Positions 20,530 to 30,204 of a DNA stretch of 64,000 nt are shown in pieces. The stretch comes from Septoria linicola (Eukaryota; Ascomycota; Dothideomycetes; Mycosphaerellales; Mycosphaerellaceae), in assembly GCA_024114885.1 (NCBI GenBank), contig CP099418.1, positions 4,650,001 through 4,714,000 of the forward strand, in the 5' to 3' direction. The notes under the pieces are model-generated. The model had not been told where the DNA came from, searched no databases, and saw only the letters and a list, made by a program, of their open reading frames with translations. The translations under genes and the position numbers were made by a program. The first letter of the stretch is position 1, and each line of letters opens with the position of its first letter.

Positions 20530-23500
20530 TAGGACACTAGTCTTTAGATATATGTCACTTAGAATCAATACTTCTTAAAAGACAATATAGTATGCAGGTT
20601 TAGTATCAGATACAGTATTAGTAAAGATAATAAGATAGAGCTAGAGATATAGTATGTTACTATACTAGTAGCTGAGATATAGGTGATTCTCTAGAACAAG
20701 TATAATAGAGTCCTGAAGTCCTATACTATAGGTCTAATTAAGCAGTTTGTTACATTTAGGATATTACCTAATAAGACAATTAGGGAAGTATAGAGATACC
20801 TTAGAGGCCTAGGCAAGAGGATTACTGAGATTAATCCTTAGGAAGCCTACTACTAGAGCTAAGAGAAAAGGCTAAAACATCTCCTATAGTCCCTACCTAT
20901 ATTATACTAAGCAGCTAAGGATACTATTATAACCTAACTATCCTTGGATATAGACACTATTCTCCTTCTACTTAAGTCCTAAGAGGTAAGAGACAATCTA
21001 GACAAGATAGACATAGGTCTAGCTATATTCCATTCTAGGTAGCCCTACTAAAGAAAGTCTCTACTAATGTGCTAGCTCTATAAGAAAGGGAAGCACTAGT
21101 TGAAGGATTGTCCTAACCTCCCTACTACTAAGAAACTGTCCTAGTAGAGAAATAGTATTAAGAACTAGAAGGACCCTTAGGGATCATTCCTTAGAGGGAG
21201 GGTTAGAAGATCCCTTTTACTAAGGAATACTAGACATATTAAGAAAGCTGTCTATAAGTTATTATTATATAATAAGCTAAAGAAGGTTGTCTAGAAAATG
21301 GGCAAGTAGCTTTAAAGGATAGAAAAGTCTAGAAAGCTTCTAAAGAAAGGATTTTCAGCCTAGGAGTCTAGTTCTAGTTCTGATTCTAGAACTTACTCTA
21401 GTTCTAGAAGTAATAATAATTCCCTATTAGAAGATAATAACTAAGATAAGTTGGCCTATTCTATAATTAAGGCTAAAGGCAAGTTGTCACCCTAAGAATA
21501 GCTCTTAGATTCCTATACCTTATCCTATATAACTAACTAACTATCCTTCTTTAGATTAGTAAAGCTACTAAGGAAGAAAGTATAGATCAAGGTAGGAGGA
21601 GGATACCTCTATATAACCCACTCTAGACTAGTATAGATAAAGGGAATCTTAGGAGGAGAAGTTCTACTTAATAGGGTACTATTTGTTCCTAATCTTAGAG
21701 TAAATCTTGTGTTATAGGATTAGTTTAGTAAGCAATTTAGAGTCTAGAAGCCTAATTTCACTCTTACCTCCCTAGATAGCTAAACAGTTATAAAGACTAA
21801 GCTGGTTAGAGGTGTTCTATTTGTTAGTAAGATATTACCTCTCCTATAGGAAAAGTTATATTACTTACTATGTAATCCTATAGAGGTTAATAATGCCTAT
21901 ACTGCCCTATTAGAGAAGGATCTAAAACAGTAGGAGCTATAGTATAGAAGATTTGTATACTTTAGAAGAGGGTTACTCTCAAACCTTTATAAAGTTACTA
22001 ACCTAAAGGAAAGAATTCTAATTCCTAACTAGGAAGAGTATAAGTATAGGATCTATATAATAGGTAAGATAAAGAAACACCTAGGCAAGTCTATTAAGAG
22101 AAGACTTGAAAGATTAGCCCTTGTATTAGTAGATATCTGTAGACTATTACTATTATTAGTAAAAGGTTTTATATAGTAGCTTGAGATTGTTAACAACTTC
22201 TTAAGAAAGAAATAGGCATTTCTACTTAAGGCTAGATTAGATGCACTAACTACTCTTTAGAACTAGAGGATCAAGGTAGAAAGGTAGTTAGTAGCACTCC
22301 TTAAGTCTATAAGGGCTAATAATGCTAGAGAGATTACTACTTTAATTAAATAGTAGGAGAAGGACTTTAGAATCACCCTTAAGCTAACTAAGGCCTACAA
22401 TTTATTCTAGAATAGAGTAGTTAAGAGGTCTATCTAAACATTAGAGGCCTCTATTAGAGCAATGCTTAAAGAAAGTAAGATGCCTATTAAGTTTTAGCTA
22501 GAAGCCCTTAAAGTATAGGTATATATAAGGAACAAGCTTCTAAATAGACCTAATGTTAAGGGATTCAAGCTCTTACCTAATAAAGCTTTTAATAGGATTA
22601 AACTAATAGTCTCCTACCTCAAGGTATAGGGATATAGAGCTATAGTATATATAGATACAAGAGTATAGCCTTAGTAGGTAAGGAGTAACAAACTAATAAA
22701 CAGAGGAAAGGATACTATGTTTATTAGATACTATAATAATATAGTAAAGGTATAGAAGTTCTAGGAGCTAGATATAAAGGCTATTAAGTAGTATACTAAT
22801 GTAATCTTCTTTAAAGATAAGCTAGGTAGAGAATTGGACTTGAATATTAAGATCAAGAATCTCCCTAGTTCAGCTCTAGAAAGAAGACCTATTAGAAGGC
22901 TAAGAACTATTAGCTAGCCTACTCTATAAGCTAGTAGGAGTACCCTAGGTGCTCCTAGTCTAGGCTAGTAGAAGCCTCCTCCCCCTTAGCTATTAGTATA
23001 GGTTTAGGAAGGAAAGAAACTCTTTATACAACTTCTACCTCTACTAGAAGATGTAGGAGAGTATAGAAAATTCCTAGACTAAGAGAAAGTTAAGAAAGAA
23101 TCTAAGAATTCTACCTAAGAAACTATAGAGGTAGATTAGGAGTAGATAGCCCTAAGGCAAACCCTTAGAAAGAGGAAAGTATCCTAAGAACTTAATAGAT
23201 TTAACTAGAAGCTGAAGCTAATTAGGCTTAAGCTAGATTAGAATAGTTAGCTAGACAAGGAAATGCTCCTAGAGCATTAGGCTTTTTTCTTAGCTATAAG
23301 CTCTATTAACCTAGGCATCCTATAGGACCTAGAATTCTTAGAGGAAGTTAAAGAGATTGTATTCTTAGCTACTAAAGAAGTAGGAATGCATAAACAGGAG
23401 GTTCTAATCCTAAGGAACTATAAGGAAGTAGTAAGTGATCCTAAGTAGGGTTATCTCTAGTAAGAAGCTATTTAGAAGGAGCTAGATATACTTGTAAGTA

Positions 23501-25026
23501 ATAATACCTAGACTATAGTAGTCCTACTAAAAGGGGCTAACCTAGTCACCTTAAGATAGGTCTTTAATATTAAGAGAAAGCTTAGTAGAGCTATTAAAAA
23601 GTTTAAGGCAAGACTAGTTATAAGAGGGTTCTCCTAAAAGTATAGAGTGGACTATATAGAGACTTTTGCCCCTATAGTCAGGCAGGATACTCTAAGAGGA
23701 TTCATGGCTATAGTCTACAAGAAGGACCTAGTTCTACACTAAGTAGATATAAACAATATATTTATAGAGAGCACCCTATATAAGGACATCTATATAATCC
23801 TACTACTAGGTATTAACCTACTAACTAGTATAGTCTTATAAGTTCTAAGGAGTCTCTATAGGCTAAAGCAAGCTATAAGAGACTAGAATCAGCTATATAT
23901 ATTAAAGCTGAAAGGAATAGAATTCAGATAATTAGAAGTAGACTTATGTCTTCTAATCTATAAGAAAAGGAAAGACCTAATAATCCTAATCTATGTTAAT
24001 AATATACCTATTACTATAGAGAGACTAGAAGATGTCCTCTAGTTTAAAGACTAACTTAGCAAGGTCTTTAAGATCAAAGATCTTAGAGAACTAGACAAGA
24101 TTCTTAGAATGAGACTAACAAGAAACAGATAGTAAGGCTAGCTAAAACTTGACTAGAAGCACTATATCTAAGAGAACCTAGCTAAGATAGGAATAGGTTA
24201 AGAGACTATATTACTAACTCTTTTACTAATAGACAGCTATAAAAGTCTGAAGCCTACTAGACTAAATAATAAAAGGTATAACAAATAGGAGTACTAATCT
24301 ATTATTAGAATATAGATATAGCTTATAACTGTTATAAGACTAGACATTTCATTTGCCCTTAGAAGATTGAGCTCCTATATTAGTAATCTAATAGTAGGAC
24401 ATATAAAGGCTCTAAAGAAGCTGACTAGATACCTAAGATCAAACCTAGACCTTGGTCTAAGATACTTAAGGAATAGTTAAGGCTTTCTTACTAGATATAT
24501 AGACTCTAACTATGTAATAGACAAGACTAACAGAGTCTCAATCCTTGGATATGTCTTCTTCCTTTATAGTATACTAATCTCCTAGATAAGTAAGAAGCAG
24601 AAATCTATAGCTATATCTATAATAGAAGCTAAATACATAGCTATAGGTATATATGCAAAACAGTTATAGTTCCTTAGTACTCTTTTAAGAGAGCTTGGAT
24701 ACCTAGAGTTAGTAGGAGAATGTTCTTACTAACTAAGGATCCTTAGTAACTAGGAAACTATTACTAGAATCAGGCTAATTCAGCTAAAAGGTAATAACTA
24801 AGCTACCCTTACTCTAGTTAAGGACTCATATGTTCATAATAAGTCTAAACATATTAATATCTTATACAATGCTATAAGAAAGCTCTAGTAGAACAGACTT
24901 ATCTCTATGGAATATATGAATATAAAAGAGATAGTAGTAGATAGTCTTACTAAGCTAAAGAATAGACTACAGTTTCAGGAGTTTGTAAGGTAGCTCTGCC
25001 TTGTATAAGAGATGTGCAAAAGATAA
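20530..25026 (+). pseudogene. Copia gag-pol polyprotein, RIP-degraded
   Basis: One frame holds, in order: Gag; a zinc knuckle at about 21070-21115 (C-x2-Y-x4-H-x4-C, one Cys lost to RIP); a protease motif near 21505 (DSYT, from DS-G/C-A type); integrase (about 22000-22900); the copia reverse transcriptase with VDIN..F near 23745 and catalytic YVNN near 23991-24010 (from YVDD); and RNase H ending with a (V/A)DxLTK motif near 24940. Tens of TAG/TAA codons replace Gln/Trp. The final TAA at 25024-25026 is taken as the end. Confidence 0.9.
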
Positions 25027-25670
25027 CTCTAAGCCTTAGAGTTAAACTAAGAGGAGTCTAAAAGAAAGATTTTAGTTACTTGACTCCTCCTTAGTTAGAC
25101 TTTATAAAGTCCTAAATGCCCTTACTAATATTAGACCTATTACTAACTATAATATTACTATATAGCACCTAGCTAAACTAGACACCCTCTAAGGCCAAGT
25201 ACTAGTTAATGTTAAAGACCTCCTCTATAGCAGCTATTATCTCCTCTACTAGTATATAGTCACTCTACTCCCTAGCTTGATATAAGATCCCTATAGCTAA
25301 GAATAGTATACTCTAAAGACTATTAGGGAACTAAGAAGCTGTATAGAATATAACTAAGTAGGGGACTAGGCTATAAGGAATCTAGGGAGCTGTTAGAATT
25401 AGCTATAAGAAAGGATAGGGGCAACTTACTAGATAGTCTATGTCCTAAACAATCCACTCCTATATAAGAGAGGAGGAAGATCTTATAGAAGGTATTTCTT
25501 TTACCTTTTTATAGGAGATAGTAGTATAGAAAGTTTGTTAGATTAACAGTTAGTGCTATCTAGTTATTAGTCTGAAAAGTAAGTACTTGATGACTAATCA
25601 AGATTAGGACTAGCATTTGAGTGCTATAGATAATCTGTTAAAAGATCTGACTATATAGCATAAGTAGGAG
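25027..25670 (+). other. Copia 3' non-coding region and polypurine tract
   Basis: About 640 bp lie between the end of pol and the 3' LTR, longer than usual. The last bases before the LTR, AAGTAGGAG, are a RIP-altered polypurine tract. No gene was seen. Confidence 0.6.
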
Positions 25671-25948
25671 TGTTAAGAATGTATCCTAGATAGTTAGTCT
25701 AGATATAGACTTCTAAGCATAGTTCTAGATGCCTAAGGCATCTACCTAAGGCTTAGTAAGAGGTATATCTTGCTTCTCTTTCTTCTCTTCTTAGATAACT
25801 AACAAAATCAACTTTGTATTTAGTTCCTAGCATATTACTACTATACTATATATATAAGTTAGTTTAAGATTGATCCCCTATTCTTCTTTACTACGCTATA
25901 CCCTCCTTGACATTATATAGTATCTACAAACGCCCTCTACTTTTAATA
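25671..25948 (+). repeat. Copia 3' LTR
   Basis: 278 bp; its last CA has become TA. It carries more RIP-type changes than the 5' LTR. Confidence 0.95.
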
Positions 25949-25953
25949 TTTTA

Positions 25954-26579
25954 AGATATTTTAAGGCCTAATAACGAGATACTACTATTAAGTCTATTAT
26001 AGAGAAAGTTTTTCTTTAGATTTAGAAGATTCTACTAATCTTTTAGAACTAGCCTTTTTAATTAGTCTTAGAAAAGAGAGAGAGTATTACTACTTTATAT
26101 TTATATATTTTATATATCTAGTATATATAGTAAAAATATTCTCTTCTATAGTATTATAGATAATTTATTATTAATAGAATAGGCCTTAGTTTAGTATAAC
26201 TTAGAACTAATAGCTTATTTTTAATTATTCTATACTAATATCTAATTATATAGATCTAGTAAACTAATATCGACTATAACTATCTTCTAGTTCTACGCTT
26301 CTAGAATTAATTAAGATAAGATTTATAGTCGGTAATCGTAGTCGGTAGTAGTTTTCCTAGTATAGTATCTTTCTATTTAGGTATAGACGTAGGATCTAGT
26401 AAGTTTCTTAGTACCTCTTTAGACTCGAGGTTCTATAGCTTATAGCGTCTTAGTAAGTTTTAGTATCTTTCTAACTACCTACTTCTTCTTTCTTTACTTC
26501 CTTCCTCCTATCTCTACTTTTTCTTTTATTTCTTATACCGTTCTTTGATTATAACGCTCTATATAGGAGCGATAATTAA
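25954..26579. other. RIP-mutated DNA upstream of the H3-like gene
   Basis: No protein was recognised. It contains motif locus 26324-26350 and, at about 26260-26300, a GTAAAC...CTAATA...CTTCTAG string that could be an intron. It may hold upstream exons of the H3-like gene. Confidence 0.4.
26324..26350 (+). repeat. 13-bp-period motif, upstream of H3-like 1
   Basis: Two units, TAGTCGGTAATCG then TAGTCGGTA, spaced 13 bp. Confidence 0.7.
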
Positions 26580-27056
26580 GTATCGATCTCTTTAAGTCCT
26601 TCTTAGCGTTTACGATCGTATAGTCTACTAAAAGTAGCTATTCTAGAGAGTACTACTTAGAAGCCTATTAAGCCTTAGAAGAAGATTATTATAGTAAAAA
26701 CGAACACTCGTCGGAAGCGTATACCTTATAATAGTAGGTAGAAACGTCGTATCCTTAAGTTAGGTACTATTACGCTTCGTTAGATTAAGAAATTATAGAG
26801 TATAATAGAACTATATATCTAATACCTCTTATTCTAGTAGCTTGTCTACGAGATCGTTCTTACTTTTAGTAGTAGGCTACGCTATTAATTAGCGGCCTTA
26901 GAATACTTCTAAGAGGTAGCTAAAGCGTTCCTTACTACTAAATTTAAGATATCTAATCTCCTAGCTATCTATATAAAGTAGGTTATACTATAGGCTAAGG
27001 ATCTATAGCTATACTATTATATTCGTATAAGGTTTACTAGCTAGGACGGTAGTATA
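26580..27056 (+). pseudogene. Histone H3-like gene 1, RIP-degraded
   Basis: A continuous plus-strand frame, ignoring RIP-type stops, encodes a basic N-terminal tail and then a whole H3 histone fold without introns. Recognisable parts are GTITLRQIKKLQ (H3: GT-V-A-L-R-E-I), LLFQQLVYEI (H3: [10 protein letters not shown]), LRYQLAALEYFQEVA (H3: LRFQ...ALQE.E), NLLAIYIKQV (H3: NLCAIHAKRV) and QAKDLQL (H3: Q-K-D-I-Q-L). Most differences from canonical H3 in these blocks are what C-to-T/G-to-A change would give. There is no extra loop-1 insertion as in CENP-A. It is divergent compared with the near-invariant canonical H3, so it was probably a variant before RIP. The true start is uncertain. Confidence 0.82.
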
Positions 27057-27802
27057 GTTTAGTAGAAGCGTAAGTCTACTAACTATAGATACTAACTATA
27101 TTTCTAACCTATTATCTTAGTAGATATATAGTAAGTTCCTCTAGGGAATAGAGAGGTCGTTAGTGCCTTAGGCTTTAGACTCTAAATTCTAGCTCTATAT
27201 TAAAACCTTATAATTTCGACCTTACGACTATAACTCTAAATAAATATAATATTATTAATATTCTATCGCGTTCTCGCGCGATATAGTACTTCTAGTTAAC
27301 TACGACTTCTTTAATCGTCTCGTATAAGACGCTACTATACTTACGCCTAAATAACGCGCTCTTACTAATTAAGTATCGCGTTCTCCTACTCTATTAACGT
27401 AAATTCAAATAGAGAGAGCTAGCGACTAGCCTTAAAGATAGACTAATAATCTAATTCTTATCGATATATAAGATAGTAATAATAAAGATAATAATAAATA
27501 CGTGTCTAAAGAGAAAAATAATAAAGACGCGTCTAAAAAGGAGAATAATAAGCCTTCTACTATAAATAGGCCTACTACTAGTAGGAAGGGCCTTAGTAGA
27601 AAGCGGCCTATTATATAAAAAGCGCCTCGTAAGACAGTAACGAAGAAGAAGAGAAGAGCCGGTCTAAAACTTACTATAAAGAAGAAATCCTATATCCTAA
27701 AAGTATAGTCGAATACTTAGAACGTAGCGCGAGCTAGTAGGCTTTCTAAGAAGGCTCTAGTAGTAAGGAGAGTAAGGAAGCCTTATCGCTATAAGCTAGG
27801 TA

Positions 27803-27853
27803 GTAAGTTAAAACATAGTCGGTAAACGTAGTCGGTACGCTAATCTATTATAG
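27803..27853 (+). other. Predicted 51-nt intron carrying the 13-bp motif (H3-like 2)
   Basis: It begins GTAAGT, has GCTAAT as a branch site and ends TTATAG. It contains TAGTCGGTAAACG then TAGTCGGTA. It splits the H3 fold exactly at the conserved Gly-Thr before the alpha-N helix, and removal restores the H3 frame. This is the strongest evidence that the motif sits in introns. Confidence 0.85.
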
Positions 27854-28036
27854 TTTTAGCCTTATAGAAGATTCGTATATTTTAGAGGACTAGAGATCTA
27901 CTTATTAGTAAGCTTCCCTTCTAGCGACTAGTAAGAGAGGTCGCCTATAGCTTTAAGTAGGATCTACGCTTTTAGGCTACTATACTAGAAGCGTTATAAG
28001 AGGTAGTAGAGCTCTATTTAACGAAGGTTTTTAAGA

Positions 28037-28086
28037 GTATATATCCTTCTATATTACTATTTAGTAGCTTATACTAACTTATATAG
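28037..28086 (+). other. Predicted 50-nt intron without the motif (H3-like 2)
   Basis: It begins GTATAT, has a TACTAAC branch site and ends TATATAG. Removal joins LTKVFK to STNLYAIY as in H3 (LFEDTNLCAIH). Confidence 0.85.
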
Positions 28087-28370
28087 GTACTAACCTCTAC
28101 GCTATCTATATAAAGCGAGTTACGATCTAGTAGAAGGATATATAGCTCGTTTAGAGACTACTTCGTATATAGGGCGTTATAGATAATAAGGGTTATTTAA
28201 AGTAGTATAGTACTACGTATTATATTCGATATAAGGAATAGCGTTTAGGCTACTTCGAGATACCTAGCTACGTAGTAGAAGCGTAGTATTAAATTATATT
28301 ATAACTATAGCGAACGATATAAGATTACTTTCTACTTTTATACTATAAAACCTTCGTTTCCTCTTATCTC

Positions 28371-28396
28371 TATAGTCGGTATATATAGTCGGCGCC
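28371..28396 (+). repeat. 13-bp-period motif, downstream of H3-like 2
   Basis: Two units, TAGTCGGTATATA then TAGTCGGCG, spaced 13 bp. The surrounding 28179-28546 shows no gene. Confidence 0.65.
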
Positions 28397-28546
28397 TATC
28401 GTCCTTTTTACGTACTTAGATACTTAAAATACGTAGATTTTAGTATACCTATACCTATACTCCTATAGATACCTACGTAGGTATATACTCTAACCTATAT
28501 TTTCTAGTTATAGGTACTACCTATTAAACTTTAGTAGGTTACTCTC

Positions 28547-28718
28547 TATAAAAGAGGTATATAGTAATATATAGAGCGCCCTCCTAATAAGACTATTAGG
28601 ATATCGTAAGACTAATTCTTACCTTCTTTTAGATATATACGCGTACTATAATTATACTATATACTAAGCCTACGAGCCTAAGGTAGGTCTTAGCCTTCGA
28701 CCTTACCTAGCTCTTATA
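28547..28718 (-). mobile_element. Ty3-A LTR, reverse orientation
   Basis: 172 bp, same family as 9893-10064. No clean target duplication is seen, so it may be a solo LTR or the 3' LTR of the minus-strand Ty3 element whose integrase lies at 56540-57655. That second reading works if the two Ty3-B elements between them are later insertions. Confidence 0.8.
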
Positions 28719-29003
28719 ACTATCTCCTCTCTCTAAGAGAGCTACTTTTAGTAATAACTCTTACTTTATAGGTTATATTCTAGGCTTCCTATTTAGTCTT
28801 TATAATATACTTTATATATTCTATATCTATCGCGTTATACTTACGAACCTTTAGCGTATTACGTAAATTCGCGCTACGAAGTAAAGAGTTACTATACGTA
28901 TTACGTTTACGTAGTAATATATTCCTTACTATAGCGACTACGATTCGTAGCTCGAGCGTATTCTTAAAAACTCTTCTAACTCTCTCTTAGACTTTCTCTC
29001 TAT
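28719..29003 (-). other. RIP relic between LTR and Ty3-B copy 1
   Basis: The minus strand is open apart from RIP-type stops for about 90 codons (basic, helical-looking) but no family was recognised. It was contiguous with 42235-43284 before Ty3-B copy 1 inserted. Confidence 0.4.
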
Positions 29004-29007
29004 ATAT

Positions 29008-29286
29008 TAGTAAGGTAAAGGCCTACCTATATACCGTGCTTAGCAGTTTTAGTACAAAAGCAAGGTAGTAGCTCGTTTCTAAGATAGTAATGTTTACTCT
29101 ACTTAATTAATTTAATGTCCTACGGTCCTAGTATAGGCTCTTAGTCTTAGGACTACTAGTTTAAGCTCGTTACTACTAGTTAATATACGTATTATAAGAC
29201 TATTACTCTCTAAACAGGTCTTGTTCTATAGTAACTACTCTTATACCTACCTAGGGGGTTAGTATTAGGGTAGTTATTATCTATTA
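29008..29286 (+). repeat. Ty3-B copy 1 5' LTR
   Basis: 279 bp with TA...TA ends (originally TG...CA). The same sequence is at 41952, 43289, 56257 and, inverted, at 57660. Confidence 0.92.
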
Positions 29287-29302
29287 ATAGAGCCGAAGGT
29301 AG
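29287..29302 (+). promoter_or_regulatory. Ty3-B primer-binding site
   Basis: One base after the LTR comes TAGAGCCGAAGG, which would be TGGAGCCGAAGG before RIP, complementary to a tRNA 3' end finishing in CCA. The tRNA species was not determined. The same site follows the LTR at 43568. Confidence 0.6.
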
Positions 29303-30000
29303 GGCTATCTCTTCTCTTATATACTAGGACTAGAAGTATAGAGAGTAGATAGTAGCCTTAAAGCGAGAACTAACGCACTATAAACATTAATAAGAGGCCT
29401 AAAAGAAGCCTACGTAAGAGGCGACTTAAAGGGCTATAATAATATAGAAGCCTCTAGAATATAGATATCGCTCTAATCTAGAAAAGTTATAAACCTCTAG
29501 TACTCCTTAGTACGGATCTATTTAGTAATTATTAGATAGATAGTAAGGCGACTTACTATATCGGAGATTTACTTAGGGTCTCTATACCTATAATAGTCTT
29601 CGATTAGACCCCGGTTTAGCGTAAAAACGCTCTCGTTCGGATAGCGTAGAGGCTATAGGATAGGCTAGACCCGTCTAGGTAATCTCGTATCCCCTAGTAT
29701 ATAGATCGCTTAGAATAAGCCCTAGTACGGCGTTAGACGCTAATCGTTTAGCTAAGGACACTAATTACGTCTAAGGCCCTAGACCTAGTATATAGTATAG
29801 GCTAACGTAATATTATACTACTATAGTTATATAGCGAATTACTCGAATAAGCGAGACGGACGCGCCTAGCTATAAACGGTCGAACTATACGACACGACAT
29901 ACCTTACTTATTAGGTACAATTAATACAGCCCTAGTATTATAAAGAAAAGTTTAACGTTTACTTTCTAATAGCTAAGAAAATTTTAGACTCTTGTTTTTT

Positions 30001-30023
30001 AGTTATCGTTTTAAACGATAACT
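30001..30023. repeat. Perfect 11+1+11 palindrome (Ty3-B)
   Basis: AGTTATCGTTT, one T, then AAACGATAACT. Related imperfect hairpins occur at 38229-38259 and 41811-41840 and at the same places in copies 2 and 3. Confidence 0.8.
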
Positions 30024-30204
30024 ATATTTTATTTAAAAACCTAATTAAGAAGAGTATAATATACTCTTAGAACACCTTCGAACAAGCTCTATAAGTAAAT
30101 TAGTATCTACTAGCTAGCCTGAAATACTAGAGAGTAGCTTATCTAACTAGCTTAATAAGCAAATTCGAAGATTACTAGTAAAGCTACTACCCGCTTTTAC
30201 TTTA

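Larger units (their letters stand above)
19650..25948 (+). mobile_element. Complete Ty1/copia retrotransposon (6.3 kb)
   Basis: Two 278-bp LTRs (TGTTAAGA...TTTTAACA) flank a single gag-pol region. The 5-bp duplication TTTTA lies at 19645-19649 and 25949-25953. It keeps many more CA and TG dinucleotides than its surroundings, and the LTR differences are nearly all C/T or G/A. It is therefore the least RIP-mutated and probably youngest element here. It is inserted in the hAT/gene-X/H3 block. Confidence 0.95.
27241..28178 (+). pseudogene. Histone H3-like gene 2 with two introns, RIP-degraded
   Basis: The plus strand encodes a long basic tail (with APRKT and KKKRRAG, echoing H3 tail residues) and then KPYRYKLG (H3: KPHRYKPG). 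An intron at 27803-27853 follows, then LALQKIRIFQR and [20 protein letters not shown] (H3: [20 protein letters not shown]), an intron at 28037-28086, and NLYAIYIKRVTIQQKDIQL (H3: NLCAIHAKRVTIQxKDIQL). Removing both introns gives one phase-consistent H3 fold. The frame upstream of 27600 is open if RIP-type stops are ignored, with a Lys/Asn-rich repeat-like stretch, so the tail may be unusually long; the start is uncertain. It is closer to canonical H3 than copy 1. Confidence 0.87.

Noticed and set aside
26580..28178. The H3-like genes as centromeric H3 (CENP-A)
   Set aside because: Neither copy shows the longer loop 1 typical of CENP-A between the two central helices; the spacing follows ordinary H3. 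They are called H3-like only.
14196..28396. The 13-bp motif arrays as a CRISPR-like or satellite array
   Set aside because: Each site has only two or three units with no spacers, sites lie hundreds to thousands of bases apart, and the organism is a fungus.
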